This document shows positions 9,997 to 19,020 of a stretch of DNA of 64,000 nt, piece by piece; positions within the stretch are counted from its first letter, which is position 1, and the number at the start of each line of letters is the position of its first letter. The notes under the pieces were generated by a model. It was not told the origin of the DNA, did no database searches, and saw nothing but the letters and a program-made list of their open reading frames with translations. This DNA is from Shimia aestuarii. GTDB lineage: Bacteria > Pseudomonadota > Alphaproteobacteria > Rhodobacterales > Rhodobacteraceae. Both the position numbers and the translations under genes were made by a program. Where the stretch lies: assembly GCF_900114635.1 (NCBI RefSeq), contig NZ_FOTQ01000005.1:124001-188000 (forward strand). Direction: 5' to 3'.

Positions 9997-11598
9997 ATGT
10001 CAGGCACTCCCTCCCTGTTTCTGGGACAAAAATATTGCGACACGCTGGGGCTTCAGTTCGAGTCCACCTTCCACTACCAGTTCGTTCTTTCCCCGTCTGA
10101 ACGCGCCCTGCCCGGCTTTGGCCGGCGACCCTTTGCAGATGGCACCCTCTACCTGTGCCCCGACCTTCCCCTGTGCGAAATCACCTCGATCGAAGGCACG
10201 CCGCTGGGACTGGTTCTTGGTCATGCAGTCGATGCCGAAGGTACGCTGCTTGCGGCCCGCCACCGCCTTGACCTTTCCGAACATGACGACGCCCTTGGTG
10301 ACAAGGTCCAGGACTGGGTGCGTTGGCTGAGCGGTCGCTATGTCGTGCTGCTCGATCTTCCCGGCGCCAATCCGATACGACGGGCCTATCACGACCCCGT
10401 CGGCTCTTATGGTGTCGTTTACGACCCCGAAACCCGGACACTGGCCTCAAGCCTGCTCCTCTGTCTTGACCGCGACATCGATCCAAGCCCAAATTACCGT
10501 CTGCATGACGACATCTTGGCCGATGAACCGCTTGCGGCCCTTCTGCCCTCATTCGACCCAAACCTACCCCCCGGCGGCTTCGGTTTCGGCGAAACCTGCG
10601 ATGCGCGCGTGCGCCGTCTTCTCGCCAACCGCTATGTCGATCTCACTGATTTCACCGAGCACCGTTTCTGGCCCGGTGACGAAGATTTCGCCCCGATGGA
10701 CATGCGCGAAGCCGCAGAAATCGTGACGCACCGCATGCGGCAGCTCATGGCGGCCTTCTGCACCAACCTGTCGGGCTTTTTCGCGATTTCCGGCGGGCGT
10801 GATTCCCGCATGTTGCTGGCAGCCTGCCCGGACCTGTCCGACTCTGGTGTCCAGCTCTACTGCTACGCCAACAACTACATAACCACGCTTGATCTGCGCG
10901 TGGCCGAGGAACTGGCCGCGCTTGTCGGCCAGCCGATCCTCGCACAGGTTCCCGACGACGGGTTCCGGGGAAGCTTCCTGCCCCGCAAACGCCGCGCCAT
11001 ACCACTGCGCCACCGTTTTGCGGTCGCCTCGGGGCTGATGCACATGGGTGACGACTGGTGGCAACGCGGTTTCGCCCGCAAACTTGATCCCGGCGGCGTC
11101 TGGCTGCGTGGCAACTTTCTCGAGATTGCCACCGCCCGCTGGTGGCCCCGCCGGGCGGAAACCTATGAAGAACAATTGGAATTCACGCTGGAACGCATCC
11201 GCATCGGTCTGGGTGACGACGCGGATCGCGCCCGAAAAATGGTGCAGCTCAAAGAGTGGGCGGCCAGCTTTGAATATGATTTCGAACGCCACTTCCACGA
11301 TTTCACCTACATGGATCTGACCACGGCCCCGCCACAGGCCAATTTCCATGGCTACAACCGGCAATTCTATGTCGCGCCGGGAAGCGACCGCCTTATTTTC
11401 AAGACGTCGATGCGGGTGGATGGCAAACAACGGATGCGCACCAAGTTCTACAACGAGATCATGGAACAGCTTGATCCGAAGATGCACGCGGTCCCACTGG
11501 CCCGTCCGGCAGCCTATCAATCGCGTCAACGCGGCGTGAGCGCGACCGAGTATCTCGAAGAAAAAATCACGGCCTACCGCGCGGCTCAAAGCGCCTGA
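9997..11598 (+). CDS. Asparagine-synthetase-like ATP-pyrophosphatase, degenerate GATase domain
   Basis: A 533-residue protein with the asparagine synthetase B layout. The N-terminal half resembles the GATase fold (LSGRYVVLLDL, RAYHDPVGSYGVVYDPETR) but starts MSGTPS, so the Cys2 nucleophile of true glutamine amidotransferases is absent. The second half carries the PP-loop FAISGGRDSRMLLAA, where the usual SGGLDS reads SGGRDS. It probably adenylates a carboxylate and joins it to an amine, but the substrate cannot be read from sequence. Related proteins occur in lasso-peptide, beta-lactam and polysaccharide pathways; no such partner genes lie next to it. Single gene, 119 bp after the MscS gene. 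Confidence 0.8.
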   Translation: MSGTPSLFLGQKYCDTLGLQFESTFHYQFVLSPSERALPGFGRRPFADGTLYLCPDLPLCEITSIEGTPLGLVLGHAVDAEGTLLAARHRLDLSEHDDALGDKVQDWVRWLSGRYVVLLDLPGANPIRRAYHDPVGSYGVVYDPETRTLASSLLLCLDRDIDPSPNYRLHDDILADEPLAALLPSFDPNLPPGGFGFGETCDARVRRLLANRYVDLTDFTEHRFWPGDEDFAPMDMREAAEIVTHRMRQLMAAFCTNLSGFFAISGGRDSRMLLAACPDLSDSGVQLYCYANNYITTLDLRVAEELAALVGQPILAQVPDDGFRGSFLPRKRRAIPLRHRFAVASGLMHMGDDWWQRGFARKLDPGGVWLRGNFLEIATARWWPRRAETYEEQLEFTLERIRIGLGDDADRARKMVQLKEWAASFEYDFERHFHDFTYMDLTTAPPQANFHGYNRQFYVAPGSDRLIFKTSMRVDGKQRMRTKFYNEIMEQLDPKMHAVPLARPAAYQSRQRGVSATEYLEEKITAYRAAQSA

Positions 11599-11696
11599 CG
11601 CAATCGCGGCGCCCCGGCGCAAGCAGGCTTCTGTCCATGAAAGTCCATGGCACTGATGCTGTTTTGTCTGGATAAGAGGCATGACCCGAAGGTCAT

Positions 11697-11782
11697 TGGT
11701 ACCCAAGGCCGGACTCGAACCGGCACGCCCGCAAAGGCGGGGGATTTTGAATCCCCTGCGTCTACCATTCCGCCACTTGGGC
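11697..11782 (-). tRNA. tRNA-Leu (anticodon CAA)
   Basis: On the minus strand the sequence folds as a class II tRNA: acceptor GCCCAAG against CTTGGGT, D-arm region TGGCGGAATGGTAGACGC, anticodon stem GGGGA/TCCCC with loop TTCAAAA, a variable arm (CGCCTTTGCGGGCG), and a GGTTCGAGTCC T-arm. The discriminator A and the 3' CCA are encoded in the genome. The first acceptor pair is G-U. Anticodon CAA reads UUG. Confidence 0.95.
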
Positions 11783-11917
11783 CTCTTTGTCCCTGATCTA
11801 CCCAAGCTCTGCGGCAACGTCCAGCCCAAATGACACCCGCGTGACATACCGATTATTTGCTTGCACTTCGCGCCCAGTTCCCTAGGCAAGAGCAACAGGC
11901 AGGAAATCGGAAACCCA

Positions 11918-12496
11918 ATGCTGCAAGGGCTTTACAACTGGACCATGCGTCTCGCGGATCATCCCCGCGCGATATGGGCGCTGGCGATTGTTTCCTTCGT
12001 CGAAAGCTCCTTCTTCCCGATTCCACCGGATGTTCTGATGATCCCGATGATTCTCGCCCGCCCCTCGCGCGCGTGGCTGATTGCGCTGGTTGCGCTGGTC
12101 TCGTCGGTGCTCGGTGGTCTCTTGGGCTATGCCATCGGCGCTCTGGCCTTTGAACAGATCGGCCAGCCGATCCTGGCGTCACTGGGCAAGGCCGACGCCA
12201 TGGTCGAATTCAACACCCGCTTCAACGATTTCGGCTTCTGGGCCGTACTTGGCGCTGGGGTGACCCCTTTTCCGTTCAAGGTCATCACGATCATGTCGGG
12301 CTGGACATCCATGCCCCTTGGCACCTTCATCGCCACCTCGATCCTCGCCCGAGGCATTCGCTTCTTCCTTGTGGCGGCTCTGCTCTGGAAATTTGGCGCG
12401 CCGGTGCGTGACTTTATCGAAAACCGCCTTGGCCTCGTCGCCACCGTCTTTCTTTTGCTGCTGTTCGGCGGCTTCCTGCTCGTGAGGTATCTCTGA
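11918..12496 (+). CDS. YqaA/DedA-family membrane protein
   Basis: A 192-residue inner-membrane protein with the DedA/SNARE-associated features: the re-entrant segment FVESSFFPIPPDVLMIP and the second motif GAGVTPFPFKVITIMSG. These proteins are linked to lipid flipping across the inner membrane. The ATG at 11918 is preceded by AGGAAAT and removes a hydrophilic extension present in the open frame. Its TGA shares one base with the ATG of dsbB, so the two are probably co-translated. Confidence 0.88.
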   Translation: MLQGLYNWTMRLADHPRAIWALAIVSFVESSFFPIPPDVLMIPMILARPSRAWLIALVALVSSVLGGLLGYAIGALAFEQIGQPILASLGKADAMVEFNTRFNDFGFWAVLGAGVTPFPFKVITIMSGWTSMPLGTFIATSILARGIRFFLVAALLWKFGAPVRDFIENRLGLVATVFLLLLFGGFLLVRYL

Positions 12497-12966
12497 TGAC
12501 TCTCTCCCGTCGCAACCTGATCCTTTTGCTGACCGCTTTCTCGATCTCGATGATTCTCGGCGCATGGGTATTCCAATACGTCTTTGGCTACCCGCCATGT
12601 AAACTCTGTTATTATCAGCGCTATCCGCATTGGGCCGCCGCCGGGTTCGGTCTACTGGCACTGGGCATCAGCGGCAGCATCTTCCCCTATCTCGCCGCGC
12701 TCTCTGCGGCGATCACGGGCATCATCGGCGTCTTTCACAGCGGCGTGGAGCGCAAACTTTGGGAAGGCCCCTCCACCTGCACCTCGTCAAGCATCGACGG
12801 CCTGTCCGCAGATGAACTCTTCGACCAGATCATGAGCGCCCCCATGGTGCGTTGCGATGAAATCCCGTGGGAGATGCTGGGCGTCACAATGGCTAATCTC
12901 AACGCGATCTTCTCGTTGGGTGCCGCAGTTCTGTGGATCATCGTCGCCCGGATGACGACCCGTTAA
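12496..12966 (+). CDS. dsbB: Disulfide bond formation protein DsbB
   Basis: A 156-residue, four-helix membrane protein. It has the quinone-linked CxxC pair at Cys35/Cys38 (YPPCKLCYYQRYP) and the second periplasmic cysteine pair at Cys95 and Cys120 (GPSTCTSSS and MVRCDE), as expected for DsbB, which re-oxidises DsbA and passes electrons to ubiquinone. It overlaps the upstream YqaA gene by one base. Its TAA stop lies in the palindrome TTAA and overlaps the stop of the convergent Lrp gene by four bases. Confidence 0.93.
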   Translation: MTLSRRNLILLLTAFSISMILGAWVFQYVFGYPPCKLCYYQRYPHWAAAGFGLLALGISGSIFPYLAALSAAITGIIGVFHSGVERKLWEGPSTCTSSSIDGLSADELFDQIMSAPMVRCDEIPWEMLGVTMANLNAIFSLGAAVLWIIVARMTTR

Positions 12967-13388
12967 CCGGACTTGCGTGTCGACAACAACAGGCTTGTCT
13001 CGCTGTTGGCCACGCCATCAAGCCGACGCACCTGCCCCAATACGCCGTCCAACTCTTCCAGCGTTTCGGTGCCCACTTCCAGGATCAGGTCCCAACGCCC
13101 GTTCGTTGCGTGAATGGCGCGCACCGCCGTCATGCCCGACAGCTGGCGCACGATCCGGTCCGTACCGCGCCCCTCGATTCCCAGCATCATCAACCCGCGC
13201 ACCGGATCACGCTTGGTATCGTCCTGAAGGACCACCGTAAATCCGACGATATCCCCCCGCTGACGGAGCCGTTCAATCCGCCCCCGCACGGTGGTACGCG
13301 AAACGCCCAACAGAATCGCCAGATCGGAAAGCGACGCGCGCGCATCATGCCTGAGCGCCGAGATCAGTTTGCGATCCACATCATCCAT
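12963..13388 (-). CDS. Lrp/AsnC-family regulator of the arginase operon
   Basis: A 141-residue Lrp-type protein starting MDDVDRKLISALRHDARAS. Residues about 5-50 form the winged helix-turn-helix (LSDLAILLGVSRTTVRGRIERL) and the rest is the RAM ligand-binding domain (DLILEVGTETLEELDGVL). The ATG at 13388 matches the conserved family N-terminus; an upstream open extension is probably not coding. It is divergent from arginase and ornithine cyclodeaminase with 122 bp between, so arginine- or ornithine-responsive control of that pair is the obvious inference. The intergenic stretch contains facing GTTTCG/CGAAAC elements that may be its operator. Confidence 0.9.
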   Translation of the reverse strand: MDDVDRKLISALRHDARASLSDLAILLGVSRTTVRGRIERLRQRGDIVGFTVVLQDDTKRDPVRGLMMLGIEGRGTDRIVRQLSGMTAVRAIHATNGRWDLILEVGTETLEELDGVLGQVRRLDGVANSETSLLLSTRKSG

Positions 13389-13510
13389 ATCGGCAAGGTT
13401 CCCATTCGTTTCGGACGATTTACCACCTCTTTGACCAAAATATCCAGTCCAAATACGCGCATTTCGGAAGCATCTATAGGGAAACGAAACACGCGACAGG
13501 TAATTCTTCC

Positions 13511-14437
13511 ATGACTCCGACAACCTGCCTTCTGATTGGCGCCCCGGTCGATTCCGGCAAACGTCGTCGCGGCTGCCTGATGGGCCCGGATGCCTACCGC
13601 ACCGCCGGGCTCGCCGAGAGCCTGAGCGACCTCGGCCATGCGGTCGTGGATCTGGGCAACTGTGCGCCTGCGCCCCATGATCAGGATCACCCCAACAGCC
13701 CGGCCTATGCGCTCAATGAAACCATCGGCTGGACAGCCGCGCTCAGCGATGCCGCCGAAACCGCCATGACGCGCGGCTTTCCCCTGTTCCTTGGAGGCGA
13801 TCACAGCCTGTCTGCCGGTTCGGTGCGCGGGGTCGCCAACCATGCCGCGCGTGAGGGCCGCCCCCTGTTCGTCCTGTGGCTGGATGCCCATACAGATTTT
13901 CACACCCCCAAGAGCTCGGCCTCCGGGAACCTGCACGGCACTCCGGTGGCCTATTTCGCAGGCCGCGACGGGTTTGACGGTTTTCCTACGGTCGAAAACC
14001 CGGTGCCCGAAGAAAATATCTGCATGATCGGCCTGCGTTCGGTGGATGCCGCCGAACACGAGGCCCTCGCAGCCACCCGCATCCATTGCCACGACATGCG
14101 CGAAATCGACGAACACGGCATTGCGAAACCTCTCAATGCCTTTCTCGCCAAGGTCGCGGCAGCCAACGGCCTGCTGCATGTCTCGCTCGATGTCGATTTC
14201 CTCGACCCGTCCGTGGCACCCGCTGTCGGGACAACCGTTCCGGGCGGCGCCACCGTGCGCGAAGCCCATCTTGTCATGGAACTCCTGCATGACAGTGGCC
14301 TCCTTACGTCGATGGACCTCGTCGAACTCAACCCTTTCCTCGATGAAAGGGGCCGCACCGCCAAGCTCATGGTCGATCTCGCCGCCTCTGCACTGGGGCG
14401 CCGTGTCTTCGACCGCACCACTCGCAGCTTCTCCTGA
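13511..14437 (+). CDS. rocF: Arginase
   Basis: A 308-residue ureohydrolase that converts L-arginine to ornithine and urea in the cytosol. The metal ligands and substrate motifs are all visible: GGDHSLSAGS near residue 95, DAHTDFHTP near 125, SLDVDFLDPS near 225 and the Glu in MDLVELNPFLDE near 270. This is the arginase pattern rather than agmatinase. It lies 18 bp upstream of ornithine cyclodeaminase, which uses its product, and opposite an Lrp-type regulator. Confidence 0.93.
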   Translation: MTPTTCLLIGAPVDSGKRRRGCLMGPDAYRTAGLAESLSDLGHAVVDLGNCAPAPHDQDHPNSPAYALNETIGWTAALSDAAETAMTRGFPLFLGGDHSLSAGSVRGVANHAAREGRPLFVLWLDAHTDFHTPKSSASGNLHGTPVAYFAGRDGFDGFPTVENPVPEENICMIGLRSVDAAEHEALAATRIHCHDMREIDEHGIAKPLNAFLAKVAAANGLLHVSLDVDFLDPSVAPAVGTTVPGGATVREAHLVMELLHDSGLLTSMDLVELNPFLDERGRTAKLMVDLAASALGRRVFDRTTRSFS

Positions 14438-14455
14438 TCAACAGAAACGAAAACC

Positions 14456-15502
14456 ATGACCCAACCTTCCGCCAAAGCCCTTGTGCCCTTCGTCAGCGTC
14501 GACAACATGATGCGCCTCGTACATCACATCGGCATAGACCAGATGCTGCAGGATCTTGTCGCCTATATCGAGGAAGATTTCCGCCGCTGGGAATTGTTCG
14601 ACAAAACCCCGCGAGTCGCGTCCCATTCCGATGTCGGCGTGATCGAACTCATGCCCACCTCCGATGGCGAGGCCTATGGTTTCAAATATGTGAACGGCCA
14701 CCCCAAGAACACTGCGGAAGGGCTGCAAACCGTGACGGCCTTCGGCCTTCTGGCCGATGTTTACACCGGCTACCCGGTTCTGCTCACCGAAATGACCCTC
14801 TTGACCGCCCTGCGCACCGCCGCCATGTCCGCTCTTGCCGCCAAGTACCTCGCCCCCAAAGGGGCCGACACAATGGCGATGATCGGCAACGGTGCCCAGT
14901 CGGAATTCCAGTCTCTCGCCATGCAAGCCATTCTCGGGCTCAAATCCGTGCGTCTCTATGACAAAGATCCCGCCGCGACCCAAAAGGCCGCCCGCAACCT
15001 CGCAGATAGCGGCCTTGACGTGGTGATCTGCAGCAGCCCCGAGGAGGCCATCCAGGGCGCCCAGATCATCACCACCTGCACCGCCGACAAGCAGAATGCC
15101 AAGATTTTGACCGACAACATGGTCGGGGCCGGTGTGCATATCAACGCGATCGGCGGAGACTGCCCGGGCAAAACCGAGCTCGCCCCCGGCATCCTGAGCC
15201 GTGCAGACACGTTCGTGGAATACCCTGAACAGACCCGCATAGAGGGCGAAATTCAGCAGATGCCCGCCGATTTCCCAGTCACGGAACTCTGGCAGGTCAT
15301 CACCGGCAGCGCACAGGGCCGCCGCGACCCCGCCCAGATCACCCTGTTTGACAGCGTCGGCTTCGCGATCGAGGATTTTTCGGCCTTGCGCTATATCCGC
15401 GACAAGGTCCGCGACACCCCCTATCACATCGATCTCGACATGCTTGCCGACCCGGATGATCCGCGCGATCTCTTCGGAATGTTGCAGCGCGCCAAGGCCT
15501 GA
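14456..15502 (+). CDS. Ornithine cyclodeaminase
   Basis: A 348-residue member of the ornithine cyclodeaminase/mu-crystallin family, which converts L-ornithine to L-proline and ammonia using bound NAD. Visible marks are the NAD-binding segment MAMIGNGAQSEFQSLAM, the loop LTEMTLLTALRTAAMSALAA and VITGSAQGRRDPAQITLFDS. It is longer at the N-terminus than mu-crystallin, as usual for the bacterial catabolic enzymes. With arginase it completes arginine to proline conversion. Confidence 0.93.
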   Translation: MTQPSAKALVPFVSVDNMMRLVHHIGIDQMLQDLVAYIEEDFRRWELFDKTPRVASHSDVGVIELMPTSDGEAYGFKYVNGHPKNTAEGLQTVTAFGLLADVYTGYPVLLTEMTLLTALRTAAMSALAAKYLAPKGADTMAMIGNGAQSEFQSLAMQAILGLKSVRLYDKDPAATQKAARNLADSGLDVVICSSPEEAIQGAQIITTCTADKQNAKILTDNMVGAGVHINAIGGDCPGKTELAPGILSRADTFVEYPEQTRIEGEIQQMPADFPVTELWQVITGSAQGRRDPAQITLFDSVGFAIEDFSALRYIRDKVRDTPYHIDLDMLADPDDPRDLFGMLQRAKA

Positions 15503-15525
15503 GGCCCGGCGTCACGCCCCCTTGT

Positions 15526-15586
15526 CTTTCTTTTTCAAAAAGTACCCCGGGGGGTCGCAGCTCTGCTGCGACGGGGCAGCGCCCCC
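15526..15586 (+). repeat. Intergenic double-hairpin repeat, copy 1
   Basis: A T/A-rich head (TTTTTCAAAAAGTACCCCGG) is followed by a perfect 8-bp hairpin (GTCGCAGC-TCT-GCTGCGAC, 15554-15572) and a second hairpin (GGGGC-AGC-GCCCC, 15573-15585). The same design occurs at 19021-19090 and 22224-22283. It lies 23 bp after ornithine cyclodeaminase and before the convergent HNH gene, so it may act as a terminator even without a long T-run. Confidence 0.75.
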
Positions 15587-15642
15587 GAAACCCGCGCGTC
15601 AGCGCAAACCCTGTGTGCCCGCACTGCGGGCGCACGATTGAA

Positions 15643-16227
15643 TTACGCCTGCAATTCCGCGTCCCAGTAGAGAAAATCCATCCAGCTTTCATGCAGGAAA
15701 TTCGGCGGGAACTTACGGCCAAGGTTCCGCAACTCTTCCGCACCGGGCTGTCGGGGCGGTTTTCTCAGATGCATTCCGGCCCGATGCAGGCTTTTGGAGC
15801 CTTTTTTCAGGTTGCAAGGCGAACAGGCCGCAACGACATTCTGCCAGCTCGTCACCCCGCCCGCCGCACGCGGCACCACGTGATCAAAGGTCAGATCCCC
15901 CCGGCTGCCGCAATACTGGCAACGGAATTCATCCCTCAAAAATAAATTAAAGCGCGTGAAGGCCACGCGCTTTTGAGGTTTCACATAGTCTTTCAGGACA
16001 ACCACGCTCGGTATCCGTATCACCGTCGAGGGGCTGCGGACCACCTCGTCATATTCGGCAACGATATCCACCCGATCCATATAGGCCGCCTTGATCGCAT
16101 CCTGCCAAGGCCAGAGCGACAGCGGATAGTAAGAAAGCGGTCGGTAATCCGCATTCAGGACCAGCGCAGGATGCTGGCGCAGCCCTGAAGGGTGCCTCGT
16201 GAATTCCGTCCTGAAATCGCCGTCCAT
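15643..16227 (-). CDS. HNH endonuclease
   Basis: A 194-residue protein with an HNH/McrA-type nuclease core near residues 115-160: RCQYCG, DHVVPRAAGG and ACSPCNLKKG, giving the two zinc CxxC pairs and the catalytic His. The N-terminus (ALVLNADYRPLSYYPLSLW) is typical of a chromosomally fixed family found widely in bacteria rather than of a phage packaging enzyme. Its biological role is not established. A 16-bp palindrome nearly identical to one upstream of nrdJ sits about 79 bp before the start codon, hinting at shared control with deoxynucleotide synthesis. Confidence 0.88.
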   Translation of the reverse strand: MDGDFRTEFTRHPSGLRQHPALVLNADYRPLSYYPLSLWPWQDAIKAAYMDRVDIVAEYDEVVRSPSTVIRIPSVVVLKDYVKPQKRVAFTRFNLFLRDEFRCQYCGSRGDLTFDHVVPRAAGGVTSWQNVVAACSPCNLKKGSKSLHRAGMHLRKPPRQPGAEELRNLGRKFPPNFLHESWMDFLYWDAELQA

Positions 16228-16298
16228 GATGAGTCGCTCTCCGCCCGGTCTGCCCGTCTTCCGGTACCGAAGCAGGAGCCCCGCCCCAGCACTTTACT

Positions 16299-16314
16299 CC
16301 ACTATATCTCGTGG
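16299..16314. promoter_or_regulatory. NrdR-like palindrome upstream of HNH gene
   Basis: The sequence CCACTATATCTCGTGG differs at one base from the palindrome at 34517-34532 in front of nrdJ and resembles the NrdR box consensus (ACACWATATAWWGTGT-like). It is a single box; the usual second box about 31 bp away was not seen. Assignment to NrdR is inference. Confidence 0.5.
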
Positions 16315-16411
16315 CCTGCATCTGGCAAGCCTCACGATCTATGGCGGACATCACAATAGCTAAAGCGGTTTCGTAACAGACGCATGACGGATCATCATGC
16401 GCGGCAAGCGC

Positions 16412-17077
16412 TTACAAATGCAACTTGTCGCGCATGAAGGCCAAGGCCACGCTCAATCCATCCGGCGCAATCCCGTGTGCCGTACCCTTCATGATATGAG
16501 CATAGACATCCGTGAATCCGGCCTTCTGCAACGCCTCGGCGGCCTCGGGCAGCGACTGCACCGGTACAACATCGTCCATGTCGCCATGCACAAGCAGGAT
16601 CGGCGGCTTTGTCCGGGCCTCGTCCTCCAGCAACTCAGGTGACATCAAACGACCTGAAAACGCCACGATTCCCGCCAACGCGTCTTCGCGGCGCGGCCCG
16701 ACATGCAAGCTCATCATCGTGCCCTGACTGAAGCCGAACAGAACCACCTGTTCCGGCAACAGGTCCTCATCCACCATCACCGCGTCCAGAAAGGCGTTGA
16801 GATCGTCAACCGCCGCCCGCATGCCCCGTTCGCTTTCCTCTTCCGAAGACCCGTCGATCCATGGGATCGGGAACCACTGACGGCCAAACGGCATCCCCGG
16901 AATTTCTTCGGGCGCATCAGGGGAGAGGAACAAGGTATCGGGCAGATGCTCTCCCAAAGGATCGGCCAGACCCAAAAGATCGGCCCCATTGGCCCCATAG
17001 CCGTGCAAAAAGATCACTGCTGATCTTGTGGTGCCGGATTTCGGCTCTTTGCGGCCTGTCTGCAAAACGCGAGTCAT
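16412..17077 (-). CDS. Phospholipase/carboxylesterase family hydrolase
   Basis: A 221-residue alpha/beta hydrolase of the YpfH/carboxylesterase 2 type. It shows VIFLHGYGANGADL, the nucleophile elbow VLFGFSQGTMMSLH, the acid in LVHGDMDDVVPVQ and the His in KGTAHGIAPDG. The ATG at 17077 is preceded by AGGGAAGGG and overlaps the stop of the upstream DNA glycosylase gene as ATGA, indicating translational coupling. Cytoplasmic; substrate unknown. Confidence 0.88.
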   Translation of the reverse strand: MTRVLQTGRKEPKSGTTRSAVIFLHGYGANGADLLGLADPLGEHLPDTLFLSPDAPEEIPGMPFGRQWFPIPWIDGSSEEESERGMRAAVDDLNAFLDAVMVDEDLLPEQVVLFGFSQGTMMSLHVGPRREDALAGIVAFSGRLMSPELLEDEARTKPPILLVHGDMDDVVPVQSLPEAAEALQKAGFTDVYAHIMKGTAHGIAPDGLSVALAFMRDKLHL

Positions 17078-17706
17078 CGTATCCCTTCCCTGTCCTTGAC
17101 CACCCGGTAGTACGCCCACAAAAGCCGCGCCGCAACCGATCGCCACGGGGTCCACTCTGCGGCCATGGCGCGCAGCGCCCGTTCACTCGGCCGGGCCTCA
17201 AGCTCAAACAACAGTTTCGCGGCCTCCTGTAGCGCCAGATCGCCCGGCGCAAACACATCTGCACGCCCCAGCGAAAACATCGCATAAACCTCAGCCGTCC
17301 AAAGCCCGATCCCCGTCACATCCGTCAAAACCGACACCACCTCGGCATCCGGCACCTCGCGCAGCGCCGGGTAGTCAATCCGCGCCTCGGCCAGCGCCTT
17401 GGCATAGCGAATTTTCTGACGGCTGAGACCACAGGCCCGCAAATCCTCTTCACTGGCCCAAAGCACTTTGCGCGGCCCGGTCAAGCGCGCGGCCTCAAGC
17501 CGCCGCCAAATCGCCTGCGCCGAGGCAACGCTTACCTGCTGGCTGATAATCGCAGACAATAGCTGCTCGAACCCGTCCGAGCGCAGCCGCAACGGCAACG
17601 GCCCGATCTCATCCAAAGCGCGCGCAAAACGCGCGTCTTGCGCGGCCAGCCAGGCCGCCCCTTCCGCCACACAGGCATCCGTTTTGATGATCCGCCCAAC
17701 ACCCAT
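17074..17706 (-). CDS. DNA-3-methyladenine glycosylase II (AlkA-type)
   Basis: A 210-residue HhH-GPD glycosylase that removes alkylated bases in base-excision repair. The helix-hairpin-helix and catalytic region is LTDVTGIGLWTAEVYAMFSL then DVFAPGDLALQEA, in which the Asp of PGD is the catalytic residue. The N-terminal part (LLSAIISQQVSVASAQAIWRRL) is also typical. It lacks the extra N-terminal domain of E. coli AlkA, as is common for short homologues. Coupled (ATGA) to the esterase gene downstream. Confidence 0.9.
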   Translation of the reverse strand: MGVGRIIKTDACVAEGAAWLAAQDARFARALDEIGPLPLRLRSDGFEQLLSAIISQQVSVASAQAIWRRLEAARLTGPRKVLWASEEDLRACGLSRQKIRYAKALAEARIDYPALREVPDAEVVSVLTDVTGIGLWTAEVYAMFSLGRADVFAPGDLALQEAAKLLFELEARPSERALRAMAAEWTPWRSVAARLLWAYYRVVKDREGIR

Positions 17707-17800
17707 TCACTGCTCCCTGTCGCGCCCGCCACCATAAGCCCGCCCGTGCGACATCGGCAACCTCTGGACCTTCATCGCTTAACAAGCTAACGCTTTGCCC

Positions 17801-19009
17801 ATGAGCCACGATATTGACGACAGCAAAGCGCGCCGCACGGTGCTGATTCTGGTACTGGCCCAGGCATTTCTTGGCGCCCAGATGCCGATGATTTTCACCA
17901 TAGGCGGGCTGGCCGGGCAATCGCTGGCGACCAATGCCTGTTTTGCCACGCTGCCGATTTCTCTGATCGTGGTTGGCTCGATGCTCGCGGCCACGCCGCT
18001 CTCGACCATCATGCAACGATATGGCCGTCGCGTCGGCTTTTTCGTCGGCACCGCCGGCGGTGCTCTGGGCGGCGCGATCGGCGCTTTCGGTCTCTACCAG
18101 AACTCCTTTACGATCTTCCTCGTTGGGTCCTTCTTGACCGGTATCTACATGAGCGCACAGGGCTTTTACCGCTTTGCTGCGGCCGACACCGCTTCCGACG
18201 ACTATCGCCCCAAGGCCATTTCCTATGTCATGGCAGGCGGGCTGGCCTCGGCCATTATCGGCCCACAACTGGTCAAGGTGACGGCGGACAGCATGGTGAT
18301 CCCCTTCATGGGCACCTACCTCGGCGTGATCCTGATCAACGTGATCGGCTCGGCGCTGTTCCTGTTCATCAACATCCCCAAACCCAAGGCCCCCGCCGCA
18401 GACGCACCTCAGGGCCGCACCCGCTGGCAACTCATCACCACGCCCCGCATCGCGGTGGCGGTAATCTGCGCCATGGTCTCTTATGCGTTGATGAACCTTG
18501 TTATGACCTCGACGCCCCTCGCCGTAGTCGGATGTGGTTTCGACCAGAACAATGCCGCCGACGTGGTCACGGCCCATGTGCTTGCCATGTTCGCACCATC
18601 CTTCTTTACCGGCCACCTGATCGCCCGCTTTGGCGTGGAAAAGATCGTCGCCTCCGGCCTGCTGATCCTCGCCGGTGCGGGCGCCGTCGCGCTTCAGGGC
18701 GTGAACCTCGAAAACTTCTTTGTCGCACTGATCCTTCTGGGTGTCGGCTGGAACTTCGGCTTCATTGGCGCCACGACCATGCTTGCAGGCGCGCATGAAC
18801 CACACGAACGCGGCCGGATGCAGGGCATGAATGACCTGATCGTCTTTGGCGGTGTGACCGTGGCGTCCTTGGCGTCGGGTGGGTTGATGAACTGTTCCGG
18901 TGGCGATGCCGTTACCGGCTGGACAAGCGTCAACCTCGCCATGGCGCCTTTCCTGATGCTCGCTGGCGGGGCCCTGATCTGGCTGGTGCTCCGCCCTCAG
19001 GAAAACTGA
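17801..19009 (+). CDS. MFS transporter
   Basis: A 402-residue major facilitator protein with about 12 transmembrane helices. The loop between helices 2 and 3 reads MQRYGRRVGFFVGTAGGALGG, the classic MFS motif A region. The ATG at 17801 (MSHDIDDSKARR) is preferred to an in-frame TTG two codons earlier. The substrate cannot be assigned. A strong terminator lies directly downstream, and the next genes run in the opposite direction. Confidence 0.88.
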   Translation: MSHDIDDSKARRTVLILVLAQAFLGAQMPMIFTIGGLAGQSLATNACFATLPISLIVVGSMLAATPLSTIMQRYGRRVGFFVGTAGGALGGAIGAFGLYQNSFTIFLVGSFLTGIYMSAQGFYRFAAADTASDDYRPKAISYVMAGGLASAIIGPQLVKVTADSMVIPFMGTYLGVILINVIGSALFLFINIPKPKAPAADAPQGRTRWQLITTPRIAVAVICAMVSYALMNLVMTSTPLAVVGCGFDQNNAADVVTAHVLAMFAPSFFTGHLIARFGVEKIVASGLLILAGAGAVALQGVNLENFFVALILLGVGWNFGFIGATTMLAGAHEPHERGRMQGMNDLIVFGGVTVASLASGGLMNCSGGDAVTGWTSVNLAMAPFLMLAGGALIWLVLRPQEN

Positions 19010-19020
19010 ACGCAACCAGC

